12,930 nt of DNA from Desulfurococcales archaeon (GCA_015521095.1 WAOU01000075.1:1-12930), one strand, 5' to 3'; numbered from the stretch's first letter, positions 1-7,322 are shown. Notes: a model not told the origin generated them from the letters alone. Numbers and translations are program-made.

Positions 1-1
1 C

Positions 2-1594
2 CTATACCGGTCAATTGGAGAAAACACCTATGCTTCACTCACCATTATAGTTTACGGATACAATGACAATGGAGAGACATGTATAAAATCCTACACCTAT
101 ACAACATACGATTATTATAGAGAGGTAACAGGCGATCCCCTCAAGGCAAGCAAGCTAGCCTCCGAGAATCCTCTCAGATTACTTTATCTCGGCACAATAC
201 ATATAGACGCTAACAATCTAGGAGAATGCACATACTTTAAACCAGACCTAGAAACTATTGCTCCAAGACTACAACCATCAAAGACAACACTAATGGATAT
301 AGGCTACATTCCCAAACCAGGCGAGTGCCCAGGACCTGTAGGCTTCAGGCTAATGTACCCTGATCTCGTAAACATGAGTGATAATCCTCCAGCAGACTGG
401 TACGAGCGCACTGAAGCAAACGTTGCTGTCCTACCTAGTAGAGATATTATATTAAAGAAACTATGGACAGAATTCGTCTACAATTTCTCATACGGAAAAG
501 TATATGACTCAGAATACTGCTCTCTAACAGGGGCGATCGAAAACGCTATAGATTCTATCGGTATTCCTCCTGGAATCTATAGCATGGACTACTTCCTAAA
601 CACCATGATAGAATCCTTGAAGAAAAAATACCTCGGCATTAGTGTGGATTGGGAGGATCTCTACGATTACGGGACGGTGATTCAAACCATAGACTACATG
701 CCTATCGTTGGGATCTCAGCGTTTTATAACGGTAACGGGGCTCCACCCACGTGGACTCAGGCGTCTATAACAATAGTATCCTTGCCTGGCAGGGACGCAG
801 TAACATTTTACTCCTTCCTTGGACACAATGTCTTAGGCCTCTACTCATATACGGTTAATACCACATGGACTATGACCGTCGCAGTATCCCCAGGAGACTA
901 CCCTACGGGCATCGAGCAAGGATATATCTTCGATCCTGGGAAAGTTATCTACTATTATGACGGTATCCTTGTCTACTACGTGGCCGACTCAATTGTCCTC
1001 GAGAATAGTACATACTATGTTATCACTCCCGTCTTCCTTTATACCCCAATATATGCTATCGCCTACGATTACACAGAGATGAAAAGCATCACATTCAACC
1101 CATTCAAAGACTATACTAATATGGCTAAGAAAATAGATACTCTTTTCAACAATCTTACAAACCTGTACTTGTCGCAATCTACTGAGGAAGTAATAAAGGA
1201 GACACACGTTATCTACAATAACACTATTCCAGGATACTACAACAAGAACTACATTATACCGCCCGGAGAAGACGGAAACACACAAGACACGCCGATTATA
1301 GCATCATACGTGTATAATAGCTATATATCCCAAGTACTGGGAATCTGCAACAATACCCTATTCAACATATCGACGCTAGCCCCACAAACACTAGCACTAG
1401 CATACGCGTCAATGAACAAGAGCCCATATACGTTAAACTTGTTTATAGGAAACTTCTACAAGACAGAATCAATCTTACTACTAAAGAACTCTGTGCCACT
1501 AGAATATCTGGATCCCACACTATTCAACGAATCCAATAGTCCCACATTAATGGAATACCTGATATATGTATGGGATCCGCAACATGGATCCTAA
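2..1594 (+). CDS. Large secreted/cell-surface protein, 3' part (function unknown)
   Basis: The frame is open from base 2 with no stop, so this is the C-terminal 530 residues of a longer protein; the ATG at 293 is internal, not the start. No family is recognised. The visible part is very rich in Tyr, Asn, Thr and Ile, has few Lys/Arg, and carries about ten N-x-S/T sequons (for example NMS, NFS, NTT, NST, NLT, NKS, NES). This composition is typical of archaeal extracytoplasmic glycoproteins. No hydrophobic C-terminal anchor is seen: the chain ends in a soluble segment, DPQHGS. It converges on the argH remnant, leaving 46 bp between stops. A signal peptide or anchor would lie in the missing N-terminal part. 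It could be an S-layer-associated or secreted binding/processing protein; nothing in the visible part decides this. Confidence 0.8.
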   Translation, partial: LYRSIGENTYASLTIIVYGYNDNGETCIKSYTYTTYDYYREVTGDPLKASKLASENPLRLLYLGTIHIDANNLGECTYFKPDLETIAPRLQPSKTTLMDIGYIPKPGECPGPVGFRLMYPDLVNMSDNPPADWYERTEANVAVLPSRDIILKKLWTEFVYNFSYGKVYDSEYCSLTGAIENAIDSIGIPPGIYSMDYFLNTMIESLKKKYLGISVDWEDLYDYGTVIQTIDYMPIVGISAFYNGNGAPPTWTQASITIVSLPGRDAVTFYSFLGHNVLGLYSYTVNTTWTMTVAVSPGDYPTGIEQGYIFDPGKVIYYYDGILVYYVADSIVLENSTYYVITPVFLYTPIYAIAYDYTEMKSITFNPFKDYTNMAKKIDTLFNNLTNLYLSQSTEEVIKETHVIYNNTIPGYYNKNYIIPPGEDGNTQDTPIIASYVYNSYISQVLGICNNTLFNISTLAPQTLALAYASMNKSPYTLNLFIGNFYKTESILLLKNSVPLEYLDPTLFNESNSPTLMEYLIYVWDPQHGS

Positions 1595-1640
1595 CTCTTC
1601 CTATCTATAACACATCCCGTTTTCTCATTCTCAATAATTC

Positions 1641-2129
1641 TCAGGGGTCTTTTACCTCGTCGAGAACCTCTAGAGTTCTCCTATAGGATTCTCTCAATGG
1701 AATGCCTTGCTCGAGAACTATTTTCTCAGCGAGCTCAGCGCTCCAAGCCTTACCTAATAATGCTATTTTCTCTGCCTGCTCAACGTCTATTCTTAGCGTG
1801 TATAAGAAATCCTTTATAATTTCTAAAGACGCAGTCAATGTTTCCATTGTCTCGTAGAGGCAGGGATTGGCCTCTTGTAGATCAAGGCTATATCCGCTCG
1901 GTAGCTTCATCATAGTCGTCTTAAAGACCATACTACATCCTATTGTTCTTGAGGCTTTTCCTAGTAGTGCTTCGAGCGTCACAGGGTTCCGTTTATGAGA
2001 CATTATACTGCTACTGGCTATATGCGAGTCTGGAAGGATCATTATCTTGTATGACAGCGACTGAAATGTCATCAAGTCAACCGCTATTCTTGAAAGTCTT
2101 ACCAATTTATAATATAATATAACATGGGC
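1641..2129 (-). pseudogene. argH: Argininosuccinate lyase C-terminal remnant (truncated argH)
   Basis: ArgH splits argininosuccinate into arginine and fumarate in arginine biosynthesis and is usually about 440-480 residues. Only the C-terminal third remains. The fumarase/aspartase-superfamily signature is visible as SSSIMSHKRNP; the usual Pro in the SSxMPxKxN motif is Ser here. It is followed by the ArgH-type segments LPSGY.LDLQEA and a C-terminal domain ending near DEVKDP. A TTG at 2105 opens a 154-codon frame, but homology continues upstream (HVILYYKLVRLSRIA) to a TAA at 2130-2132. The N-terminal roughly 300 residues, including the catalytic His region, are absent: the DUF190 stop lies only about 30 bp further on. 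The reading frame is intact over its remaining length, suggesting a fairly recent truncation. No argG or other arginine gene is in the window. It is unlikely to be active. Confidence 0.85.
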
Positions 2130-2158
2130 TTAATCATAGCCGCATGTTATGACCTAGA

Positions 2159-2518
2159 TTATGAATTGTCATTATGACTCCTCTTATGTCCGTAATACAC
2201 TAATCTAACAGGATCCAATGTGATTAAACCTTCCTCTACAACCTCCTCGATCCTGGGTAAGATCTTGTTGATCTTATTAGCCTCATCCACTACTTCAATA
2301 ACTATCGGTAGGTCCTCGCTCAGTCTTAAGACGTTGACCGTATGTATTAGGCTGTGGCTTCCATATCCAGCTATTCCTCGATAAACAGTGGCCCCTCTTA
2401 TACCATTGGATTTGAGTATATTCAATATATACATGTAAAGTGGTTTCCCATGAAATCTATCACTCTCACCAATATATATTCTAAGCCTTAGCCATTTAGG
2501 TCTGTCACTTATAAACAA
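2159..2518 (-). CDS. DUF190 family protein, CrcB-associated
   Basis: This is a DUF190-type small PII-like protein, a family often encoded beside the fluoride channel CrcB and of unknown biochemical role. The family core is clear: LRLRIYIGE followed by DRFHGKPLY near the N-terminus, then GIRGATVYRGIAGYG, then a strand-rich half with LPIVIEVVDE and helix NKILPRIEEVV. Length (about 119 residues) is normal. I chose TTG at 2518 because a GGTGG motif lies 6 nt upstream, the same arrangement as at crcB. An in-frame ATG at 2533 would lengthen the protein by 5 residues and has no good ribosome-binding site. Either start overlaps the end of crcB (by 14 or 29 bp), so the pair is very probably co-transcribed and translationally coupled. 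Confidence 0.88.
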   Translation of the reverse strand: MFISDRPKWLRLRIYIGESDRFHGKPLYMYILNILKSNGIRGATVYRGIAGYGSHSLIHTVNVLRLSEDLPIVIEVVDEANKINKILPRIEEVVEEGLITLDPVRLVYYGHKRSHNDNS

Positions 2519-2900
2519 GGCCAGCCACCGCATACCCTAAATATAGAAACATAAGCCCGAGTATTATACTTAACATGATGTTAATTAAGGCTAGTGAAGA
2601 CGAGGATTGTAGTAGCCTGAAGTTTTCATACTCAAACGTGCTAAATGTAGTAAAGGATCCAGCGTAACCTGTAGCAAGAAAAAGTCTCTGCTCTCGGGTA
2701 AATGCCCCATACAAAATCGAAGCACCCATAATAAATCCTATAATGAAACTTCCCAGTACGTTAACCATGAGGGTGCCCACAGGAAAACCAGTAAATCCAA
2801 GTCTACTCTGAATATAATCACTTAAAAGCCACCTAGATAAAGCTCCCAAACCGCCTCCAACGAAAACAAAGGCAAGACTAAACCCTGAGATCTTTACCAC
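2505..2900 (-). CDS. crcB: Fluoride exporter CrcB/Fluc
   Basis: This is a Fluc-type fluoride channel, a small four-helix membrane protein that works as an antiparallel dual-topology dimer and lets cytoplasmic fluoride leave the cell. At 131 residues it is the normal length. Diagnostic motifs are present: GGGLGALSRW in helix 1, GTLMVNVLGSFIIG in helix 2, GYAGSFTTFSTFEYE in the broken helix 3 that holds the central sodium site and the pore Phe residues, and a final hydrophobic helix (LINIMLSIILGLMFLYLGYA). The start is GTG with GGTGG 6 nt upstream. It is the first gene of a crcB-DUF190 pair. A TATA box and a palindrome lie just upstream. Only one crcB copy is visible, so a homodimer is expected. 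Confidence 0.95.
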   Translation of the reverse strand: MVKISGFSLAFVFVGGGLGALSRWLLSDYIQSRLGFTGFPVGTLMVNVLGSFIIGFIMGASILYGAFTREQRLFLATGYAGSFTTFSTFEYENFRLLQSSSSLALINIMLSIILGLMFLYLGYAVAGLVYK

Positions 2901-2912
2901 CCCGTGCCACCA

Positions 2913-2946
2913 GGTTCCCCGGGGAGACCCGTAAATTTATATAATT
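2913..2946 (-). promoter_or_regulatory. crcB promoter with palindromic operator candidate
   Basis: Read on the minus strand, an A/T-rich TATA box (TTATATAAAT, 2944-2935) lies about 25 bp upstream of a predicted start site near 2914. That start site falls inside an imperfect palindrome at 2913-2929 with a perfect 10-bp core, TCCCCGGGGA (2916-2925). A palindrome on the start site is a plausible repressor site. I looked for the fluoride riboswitch signatures (GAUG, and the conserved 3' CUGAUGG-type strand) in the short leader and did not find them. The same TATA box could in principle also fire to the right, toward the open frame at 2978. Confidence 0.5.
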
Positions 2947-2977
2947 TATCACAAGTGTTACTATTTCTATTGGACTG

Positions 2978-3211
2978 ATGCTTGAATCTGGACTTAGGTT
3001 CGAGCATGCTCTACGCTTCCTGAGAGGTCTAAGTTGGAAGGGCAGGTTTCGGTATATAATAGAGTCTATCCTAGATTTTACTGTGATGATAAGGGTGGTT
3101 ATTGTAGGGCTTATCTGGGTATCAAAACTAACAGACGACGATTATAAGATCAAACCCCCCTACAAACGATGCTCTGGGGGAGGGCCTTCTAAACCTTTCA
3201 AAAACAGCTGA
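2978..3211 (+). CDS. Doubtful 77-codon open frame, unrecognised
   Basis: The frame has an ATG start and encodes a basic N-terminal half (LRFEHALRFLRGLSWKGRFRY) and one hydrophobic stretch (VMIRVVIVGLIWV). No family is recognised. Its last 26 or so codons overlap, in another frame, the sequence that reads as the N-terminal domain of the broken ACT-domain gene, so that part at least is probably noise. A bidirectional TATA region at about 2940 could place a transcript start about 12 bp before the ATG. It may be a short real gene whose end was altered, a decayed leader to the ACT gene, or chance. I include it mainly so that 2945-3130 is not left blank. Confidence 0.2.
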   Translation: MLESGLRFEHALRFLRGLSWKGRFRYIIESILDFTVMIRVVIVGLIWVSKLTDDDYKIKPPYKRCSGGGPSKPFKNS

Positions 3212-3774
3212 ATGGATAGCTAACATCGCTGCAACACGTTAATGTATCACCACAGGCCGTGAGAACGGCTTTATCACGGCTCAAACACATGCTAGAAAAC
3301 AAGGAGTCAGCTTTCCATAGGCCCGAAGAGTTACTTTCCCGCTCAAGCCTTGAGCTCAGAGCCGAGGTTGCAGTCATAAACTATCCTCTAACGGCACTTG
3401 GATAAATTGCCGTTAAGGTAAGGGAACTTGCAGGATCATCAAGGATACTACTCCTATTCCAGGAAGTCACCACTATCACGCTCACAATAGGAGAAGAACA
3501 TGCGGACGAGATCCTCAAATCTATACCCATTGAACCAGTAAATACCTCACGTGAAAGAACCCTACTAATTATAATCAGTCCCCGGGAAATAATACACACG
3601 CAAGGATTCATCTCATACGTAACAACAATCCTAGCAAACGCTGGAATAAACATAGAACAAATAATGAGCGTCCATACAGACACAGTAATCGTCGTATCCC
3701 CAGAAGAGGCGGAGAAAGCATACAAGATAATCTCGGCATCAAGGAAACTCTATAAGAACGCATTCACCAGCTAA
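3132..3774 (+). pseudogene. ACT-domain amino-acid regulator, broken by frameshift and nonsense codon
   Basis: No single frame spans this gene, so it is easily missed. In the frame starting at 3132 the sequence reads TIIRSNPP..DALGEGLLNLSKTAEWIANIAATR (up to 3239). It then continues only in the +1 frame as VNVSPQAVRTALSRLKHML. Together these form a small helical/HTH-like N-terminal domain followed by an AVR.AL.R helix. That second frame runs to 3774 but contains a TAA at 3403-3405 (PLTALG*IAVKVREL). After the stop it reads SSRILLLFQEVTTITLTIGEEHADEIL and an ACT-like unit, LLIIISPREIIHTQGF..YVTTILANAGINIEQIMS, ending TDTVIVVSPEEAEKAY. This is the architecture of archaeal predicted regulators of amino-acid metabolism (about 210-220 residues). 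Two independent lesions argue for a pseudogene rather than a sequencing error. Its TAA overlaps the stop of the convergent AGOG gene. The original start cannot be placed. Confidence 0.8.
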
Positions 3775-4616
3775 GTACATGGTCTAACAAACAACCTAGA
3801 GGGAAATCTGGTTCCAGTTATTACAGCTAGTTCTCTATCCCAAGATTCCTTGGGAAGATCGCGAGGAATCCATCCAGTCCTCCAAAACAACGTGTCAAGA
3901 TTAAGTGGAGGCACACCAACCTGTTTAGCAAGATCCAATATCGCTTCCTGTGCTCTCCGAGGATCCCTCATTATATCTCGGTAACTCGATGCCTCAATTA
4001 TACCAGTACTATAGAGAAAACAGGCCACCCTAAGATCTACGGGAATCATAGCATCCCACGGAGCCATTCTTCTCTTATCAACAATTCTAGCAACATAATA
4101 TGACATCTTGGCAGCAAAAACGATAGTCTTAGCGTAGGGCTTAGAGGATAAAGCACGGGCTAATCCTTCAATAAGCCATCCTGCCGAGTCAAATATACTA
4201 AGAGGAGACTCATACAACCTATCGAGTACAGGTAATCCCTTAGATTTAACCTTATATAGCCTCTTTATCTTGGCAGCTCTCTGAAACACGGCTCCCCTAC
4301 ACTCTTCAAGAAATCTAACCTCGTCGTCGACAAGAGCACCTATGTCTCCTCTCATGGGAAGATCCATGTGATATCTGCTCCAGCAACGCCACCAATCCTC
4401 TCCCCTCATAGCCAGTTTATAGCTGACAAGTGCATTAAGCACTGCAAGAACGCTACTCTCACTGGCTCCCCTATTATCGACCAGATCTTTCACGCTATGA
4501 TATTGAGGATCCTCGTCCTCAAGCCTCCTAACCAGATCCCTTATATTAGAGGAAACCAGTAGTGCAGAGACCTGTGAACGCCTATCATGGTTTATTGTAT
4601 ATCGTGATCTGTTCAT
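3771..4616 (-). CDS. Archaeal 8-oxoguanine DNA glycosylase/AP lyase (AGOG)
   Basis: AGOG excises 8-oxoguanine from DNA and cleaves the strand through a Lys Schiff base; it is the form of OGG typical of hyperthermophilic archaea. Family landmarks in order are: DPQY (36-39), LNALVSYKLAMRGEDWW (60-76), the catalytic-Lys segment KTIVFAAKMSYY (Lys163), IPVDLRVA with the catalytic Asp (Asp194), and the helix-hairpin-helix-GPD-like tail VGVPPLNLDTLFWRTGW (233-249). Family residues correspond to Lys140 and Asp172 of the Pyrobaculum enzyme. It is about 25 residues longer than that enzyme, at both the N-terminus and the C-terminus. The ATG start lacks a Shine-Dalgarno; a weak TATA-like ATTATGAA about 25 bp upstream suggests a leaderless transcript. 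The gene stands alone and its stop overlaps the ACT pseudogene stop. Confidence 0.92.
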   Translation of the reverse strand: MNRSRYTINHDRRSQVSALLVSSNIRDLVRRLEDEDPQYHSVKDLVDNRGASESSVLAVLNALVSYKLAMRGEDWWRCWSRYHMDLPMRGDIGALVDDEVRFLEECRGAVFQRAAKIKRLYKVKSKGLPVLDRLYESPLSIFDSAGWLIEGLARALSSKPYAKTIVFAAKMSYYVARIVDKRRMAPWDAMIPVDLRVACFLYSTGIIEASSYRDIMRDPRRAQEAILDLAKQVGVPPLNLDTLFWRTGWIPRDLPKESWDRELAVITGTRFPSRLFVRPCT

Positions 4617-4670
4617 AGTGTATACACCATTATGGGTTCATAATCTTTCCCGCGATCGGTGACGCCGATA

Positions 4671-5789
4671 TCAGGGGTTCTCTATGTCGATGATTTCTTT
4701 TCTTAAGGTGTATTTTTCTAGCTTGTCCATGTCTACTTTTACTCCTATTCCTGGCTTGTCGCGTGGTATTAGTACCGATCCTTTGTGTAGAGTCCATGGC
4801 TCGGTTATGATGTCCTCCTCATAATATCGATCGCTGGCGCTTATGTCGCTGTGGTATCTTACTCCGGATAGGGTTCCTAGGGCTACTAGGATTGCTCTTC
4901 CTACTCCTGTCTCCAGCATTCCTCCTATCCATACTGGTCTCCCTGCTTTTTGGCTCCATAGGTCGTGGATCTGGAGGCTTGGTGTTATTCCTCCTACTCG
5001 GCCTGGCTTTATGTTGATAATATCTGCACTTTCTAGTTGCAGAGCGTATCTAGCGTGTCTTGGTGATTTGATGCTTTCATCAAGGCAGAGCGGTGTCTTT
5101 ATCCTGGTTTTGAGCATGGAGTGGTCTAGCAAGTCATCGTAGTGTAGGGGCTGTTCCATCATGAGTAGATCGTATTTGTCTAGTGCTCTAAAGGTTTCGA
5201 GGTCCTGGAGACTGTATGCGGCGTTTGCGTCTACTTGTAGAAGTAAATCGGGATATTCTCTCCTGACGGCTTCAACTATTTGGATATCGGTACCTGGCTT
5301 TATCTTGAGTTTGATCCGCTCGTATCCTTCTTCAAGTCTCTTGGCTATTGTTTGGAGGAGCTCGTCTATACTTCTCTTTATGCCAATGCTTACCCCTACT
5401 TTTACGGGTCTAGGCTCGCCGCCTATGACCTCGTATAATGGTTTTCCCATGCGTCTAGCGTATAGATCCCATAGTGCCTCATCTATTCCTGCCTTTGCCA
5501 TGTTATGGCCTCTTATACGAGCAGAACGTTTCTGGAACTCAACAGGCGATATTTCTCCGCCTAGGAACTTTACCAGGTAGTCTCTCACAATATGCCAGGC
5601 TGTACCTATGGTCTCATAACTATACCATGGTCCGTCCCCACTTACTATTTCTCCCCATCCCTCGTATCCTTCATTATCGACGAGGCGTACAAGGATCCCG
5701 TGCCTGGTCCGGGTTTTTCCAAAGCTCGTCTCGAAGTCTCCTTTAAGCTCCATAGCCACATGGTATAGTTCTAGTAGTGTTATCTTCAT
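4671..5789 (-). CDS. Enolase-superfamily enzyme: o-succinylbenzoate synthase / N-acylamino acid racemase type
   Basis: This is a 372-residue muconate-lactonizing-subgroup enolase. Catalytic features of the OSBS/NSAR family are present: KLKIKPG with the general base Lys162 of the KxK motif, metal ligands Asp187 (VDANAAY), Glu212 (MEQPL) and Asp237 (CLDESI), and the opposite acid/base Lys261 (INIKPGRVGG). The N-terminal capping domain with the flexible 20s loop (DFETSFGKT) precedes the barrel. In this family the same fold makes o-succinylbenzoate for menaquinone or racemises N-acylated amino acids, and sequence alone does not separate the two. No men genes are nearby, and the upstream neighbour is a D-2-hydroxyacid dehydrogenase, which leans weakly toward amino-acid chemistry. 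The ATG has GGAGG 9 nt upstream. It lies 114 bp after the dehydrogenase gene on the same strand, so co-transcription is possible. Confidence 0.88.
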   Translation of the reverse strand: MKITLLELYHVAMELKGDFETSFGKTRTRHGILVRLVDNEGYEGWGEIVSGDGPWYSYETIGTAWHIVRDYLVKFLGGEISPVEFQKRSARIRGHNMAKAGIDEALWDLYARRMGKPLYEVIGGEPRPVKVGVSIGIKRSIDELLQTIAKRLEEGYERIKLKIKPGTDIQIVEAVRREYPDLLLQVDANAAYSLQDLETFRALDKYDLLMMEQPLHYDDLLDHSMLKTRIKTPLCLDESIKSPRHARYALQLESADIINIKPGRVGGITPSLQIHDLWSQKAGRPVWIGGMLETGVGRAILVALGTLSGVRYHSDISASDRYYEEDIITEPWTLHKGSVLIPRDKPGIGVKVDMDKLEKYTLRKEIIDIENP

Positions 5790-5903
5790 CCCTGAACTCC
5801 TCCGCTAATGATAAAGATGGAGGCCTCGGTTAAAGGAATCACGTTCATCCCATATAGAGGGGGATCCTTCTGGGGAGTATTCGTCATCGGCCCATGCTAT
5901 AAG

Positions 5904-6992
5904 TTATGGTAGTAGATCCATTATTTCTCTCAGCGCTAGCTGGCGCCTAACAAGGCTCAGTGCCTCGTCCAGACCTATGCTCTGGCTGGAGCACATCCTG
6001 CAGGCCCTGTTGACAGGGTTCCAGACACAACCTTTCACCAGGTAGTCTTTTGCTTGGAGAAAGCTAAGTATCGTTGTACCTATGTATGATTCATCGGAGT
6101 ATCCCGCGAAATGCGGTGTCATGATCACGTGCGGGTTATCCAGCAACTCATATCTTGGATCCCCTGGAGGCAATGGCTCGGTTGGATGAACGTCGAGAAC
6201 GAAGTAGAGATCTGGCCTCTCCCTGGCGGCCTCGACCACGGCCATAGGTTCTTCTGTCTGTCCCCTACCTATGTTAACGTATATAGCTCCATGCGGGAGC
6301 CGCAATAGTAGCTCCTTCGTGACGAGCCCCGTTGTTTCCCTTGTGCGTGGTAAGCTATTAACTAGGATACTTGAATGTTTGAATAGGTCTTCGAGGCTCA
6401 AGTATCTTGCTCCCAGCGCTGCCTCTAGGCCTGGCTTCCTAGACCTACTGTAATAATAGAAGGGGCCTGCGCCAAGTCCTGCTAGCTTATAGGTTATACT
6501 TTGCCCTATTCTTCCAGCTCCTAGAAGTCCTACGCTTCTACCCCTTATTATGAGGCCTCTTAGATGAGTAGGCCATCCTTTCTCCGCCCACTTCGGCAAG
6601 TATAGGTGTCCGTGGACTATCATTCGTGACGCTGCAAGTATTCCTCCGACGGCGAACTCTGCTACTGCCTCGTTTATGAGTTCGGGCTGATTAGCAACAC
6701 ATACGTTTTCTTTCTCTGCGTCCTCCACATCAATGTGGTCATAGCCGGTGCTACGTGCAATTATTAGCTTTAGGCATCCCTTTTTCTCTAGGAGTCTCTT
6801 GTCTACGCGGCTGAACCAATTAATATAAACGCGGGATCTTGAAATAATTTCCCAGAGCTCTTCGCTCGGCACGGGTCTATCAGGTACATAAACATTGAAT
6901 CCCTCGAGGTATTCGAGAAGATCTTCTCCGACAGGCCTGTTAAGAACAATATCATATTCGCACTCCAAGGAACCCGACACCCATATATTCAT
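5904..6992 (-). CDS. D-isomer-specific 2-hydroxyacid dehydrogenase (glyoxylate reductase-like)
   Basis: This family reduces 2-keto acids to D-2-hydroxyacids (or the reverse) with NAD(P)H. Seen in the 362 residues are the Rossmann motif GAGRIG (158-163), and the catalytic triad Arg243 (VNIGRG), Glu272 (DVHPTEP) and His294 (TPHFAGY). The STGYDHIDV segment (81-89) also fits. After the second Rossmann strand the sequence is YYYSRSR, with Ser/Arg in place of the Asp that favours NAD; this resembles NADPH-preferring glyoxylate/hydroxypyruvate reductases. A C-terminal tail of about 40 residues beyond the normal core carries three Cys (322, 331, 334) and is unusual. No ACT or other regulatory domain is fused, so it is not a typical D-3-phosphoglycerate dehydrogenase. 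A TATA-like box about 20 bp before the ATG (ATATAATA) and no Shine-Dalgarno suggest a leaderless mRNA. Its substrate is not determined. Confidence 0.88.
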   Translation of the reverse strand: MNIWVSGSLECEYDIVLNRPVGEDLLEYLEGFNVYVPDRPVPSEELWEIISRSRVYINWFSRVDKRLLEKKGCLKLIIARSTGYDHIDVEDAEKENVCVANQPELINEAVAEFAVGGILAASRMIVHGHLYLPKWAEKGWPTHLRGLIIRGRSVGLLGAGRIGQSITYKLAGLGAGPFYYYSRSRKPGLEAALGARYLSLEDLFKHSSILVNSLPRTRETTGLVTKELLLRLPHGAIYVNIGRGQTEEPMAVVEAARERPDLYFVLDVHPTEPLPPGDPRYELLDNPHVIMTPHFAGYSDESYIGTTILSFLQAKDYLVKGCVWNPVNRACRMCSSQSIGLDEALSLVRRQLALREIMDLLP

Positions 6993-7040
6993 AAGGTCCA
7001 GTTCAGGTATTATATGGAGAAATACTGAGCGGCGCCATAT

Positions 7041-7050
7041 GATTTAAAAC
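7041..7050 (+). promoter_or_regulatory. tRNA-Pro promoter (TATA box)
   Basis: GATTTAAAAC with TTTAAAA at 7043-7049 lies about 39 bp before the mature tRNA 5' end. That would start the precursor about 12 nt upstream of the tRNA, a normal distance. It is placed between the divergent dehydrogenase start and the tRNA. Confidence 0.5.
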
Positions 7051-7084
7051 CCTCACCGAGGAGAAAACATCTATGGATACATGT

Positions 7085-7162
7085 GGGGCCGTCGTCTAGC
7101 CTGGCTAGGATGCGAGGCTTGGGCCCTCGTGGTCCGGGGTTCAAATCCCCGCGGCCCCACCA
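7085..7162 (+). tRNA. tRNA-Pro (anticodon UGG)
   Basis: A full cloverleaf can be drawn. The acceptor stem GGGGCCG (7085-7091) pairs with CGGCCCC (7152-7158). The D stem GUCU/GGAU holds two wobble pairs, the anticodon stem is CGAGG/CCUCG with loop CUUGGGC (anticodon UGG), and the T arm is CGGGG-UUCAAAU-CCCCG. The discriminator base is A (7159) and CCA is encoded (7160-7162). There is no intron in the anticodon loop. The body without CCA is 75 nt. UGG reads all or most Pro codons by wobble. Confidence 0.97.
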
Positions 7163-7322
7163 GCCTCCTTCAAACACCAATGATACCAGGTTACGGTTGA
7201 TTGTAGAAAACAATAGTCCGACCTAATGATTTTATGAGTCAAGACCACTACAATATACGGGGACCTCTATACAATGCTACAATATAACTAGGTTAGTATC
7301 CCGGGATGAAGGTGCCAATAGA

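Noticed and set aside
989..1285. 98-codon minus-strand frame
   Set aside because: Shadow of the large plus-strand secreted protein; no start signal and no recognisable content.
2900..2946. Fluoride riboswitch upstream of crcB
   Set aside because: The leader between the TATA box and the start codon is only about 15-30 nt and lacks the conserved GAUG and CUGAUGG-type strands.
3403..3405. Stop-codon recoding at the internal TAA of the ACT-domain gene
   Set aside because: Pyrrolysine and selenocysteine use TAG and TGA, not TAA, and a separate frameshift upstream makes decay the simpler explanation.
3381..3725. 114-codon minus-strand frame
   Set aside because: It is antisense to the broken ACT-domain gene, whose plus-strand reading shows recognisable domain structure.
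4843..5746. Three plus-strand frames of 90-139 codons
   Set aside because: All are antisense to the enolase-superfamily gene with intact active-site residues.
7010..7213. 67-codon minus-strand frame with GRGDLNPGPRG
   Set aside because: It is the antisense of tRNA-Pro; this peptide pattern is a well-known artefact of reading through tRNA T-arm and acceptor sequences.
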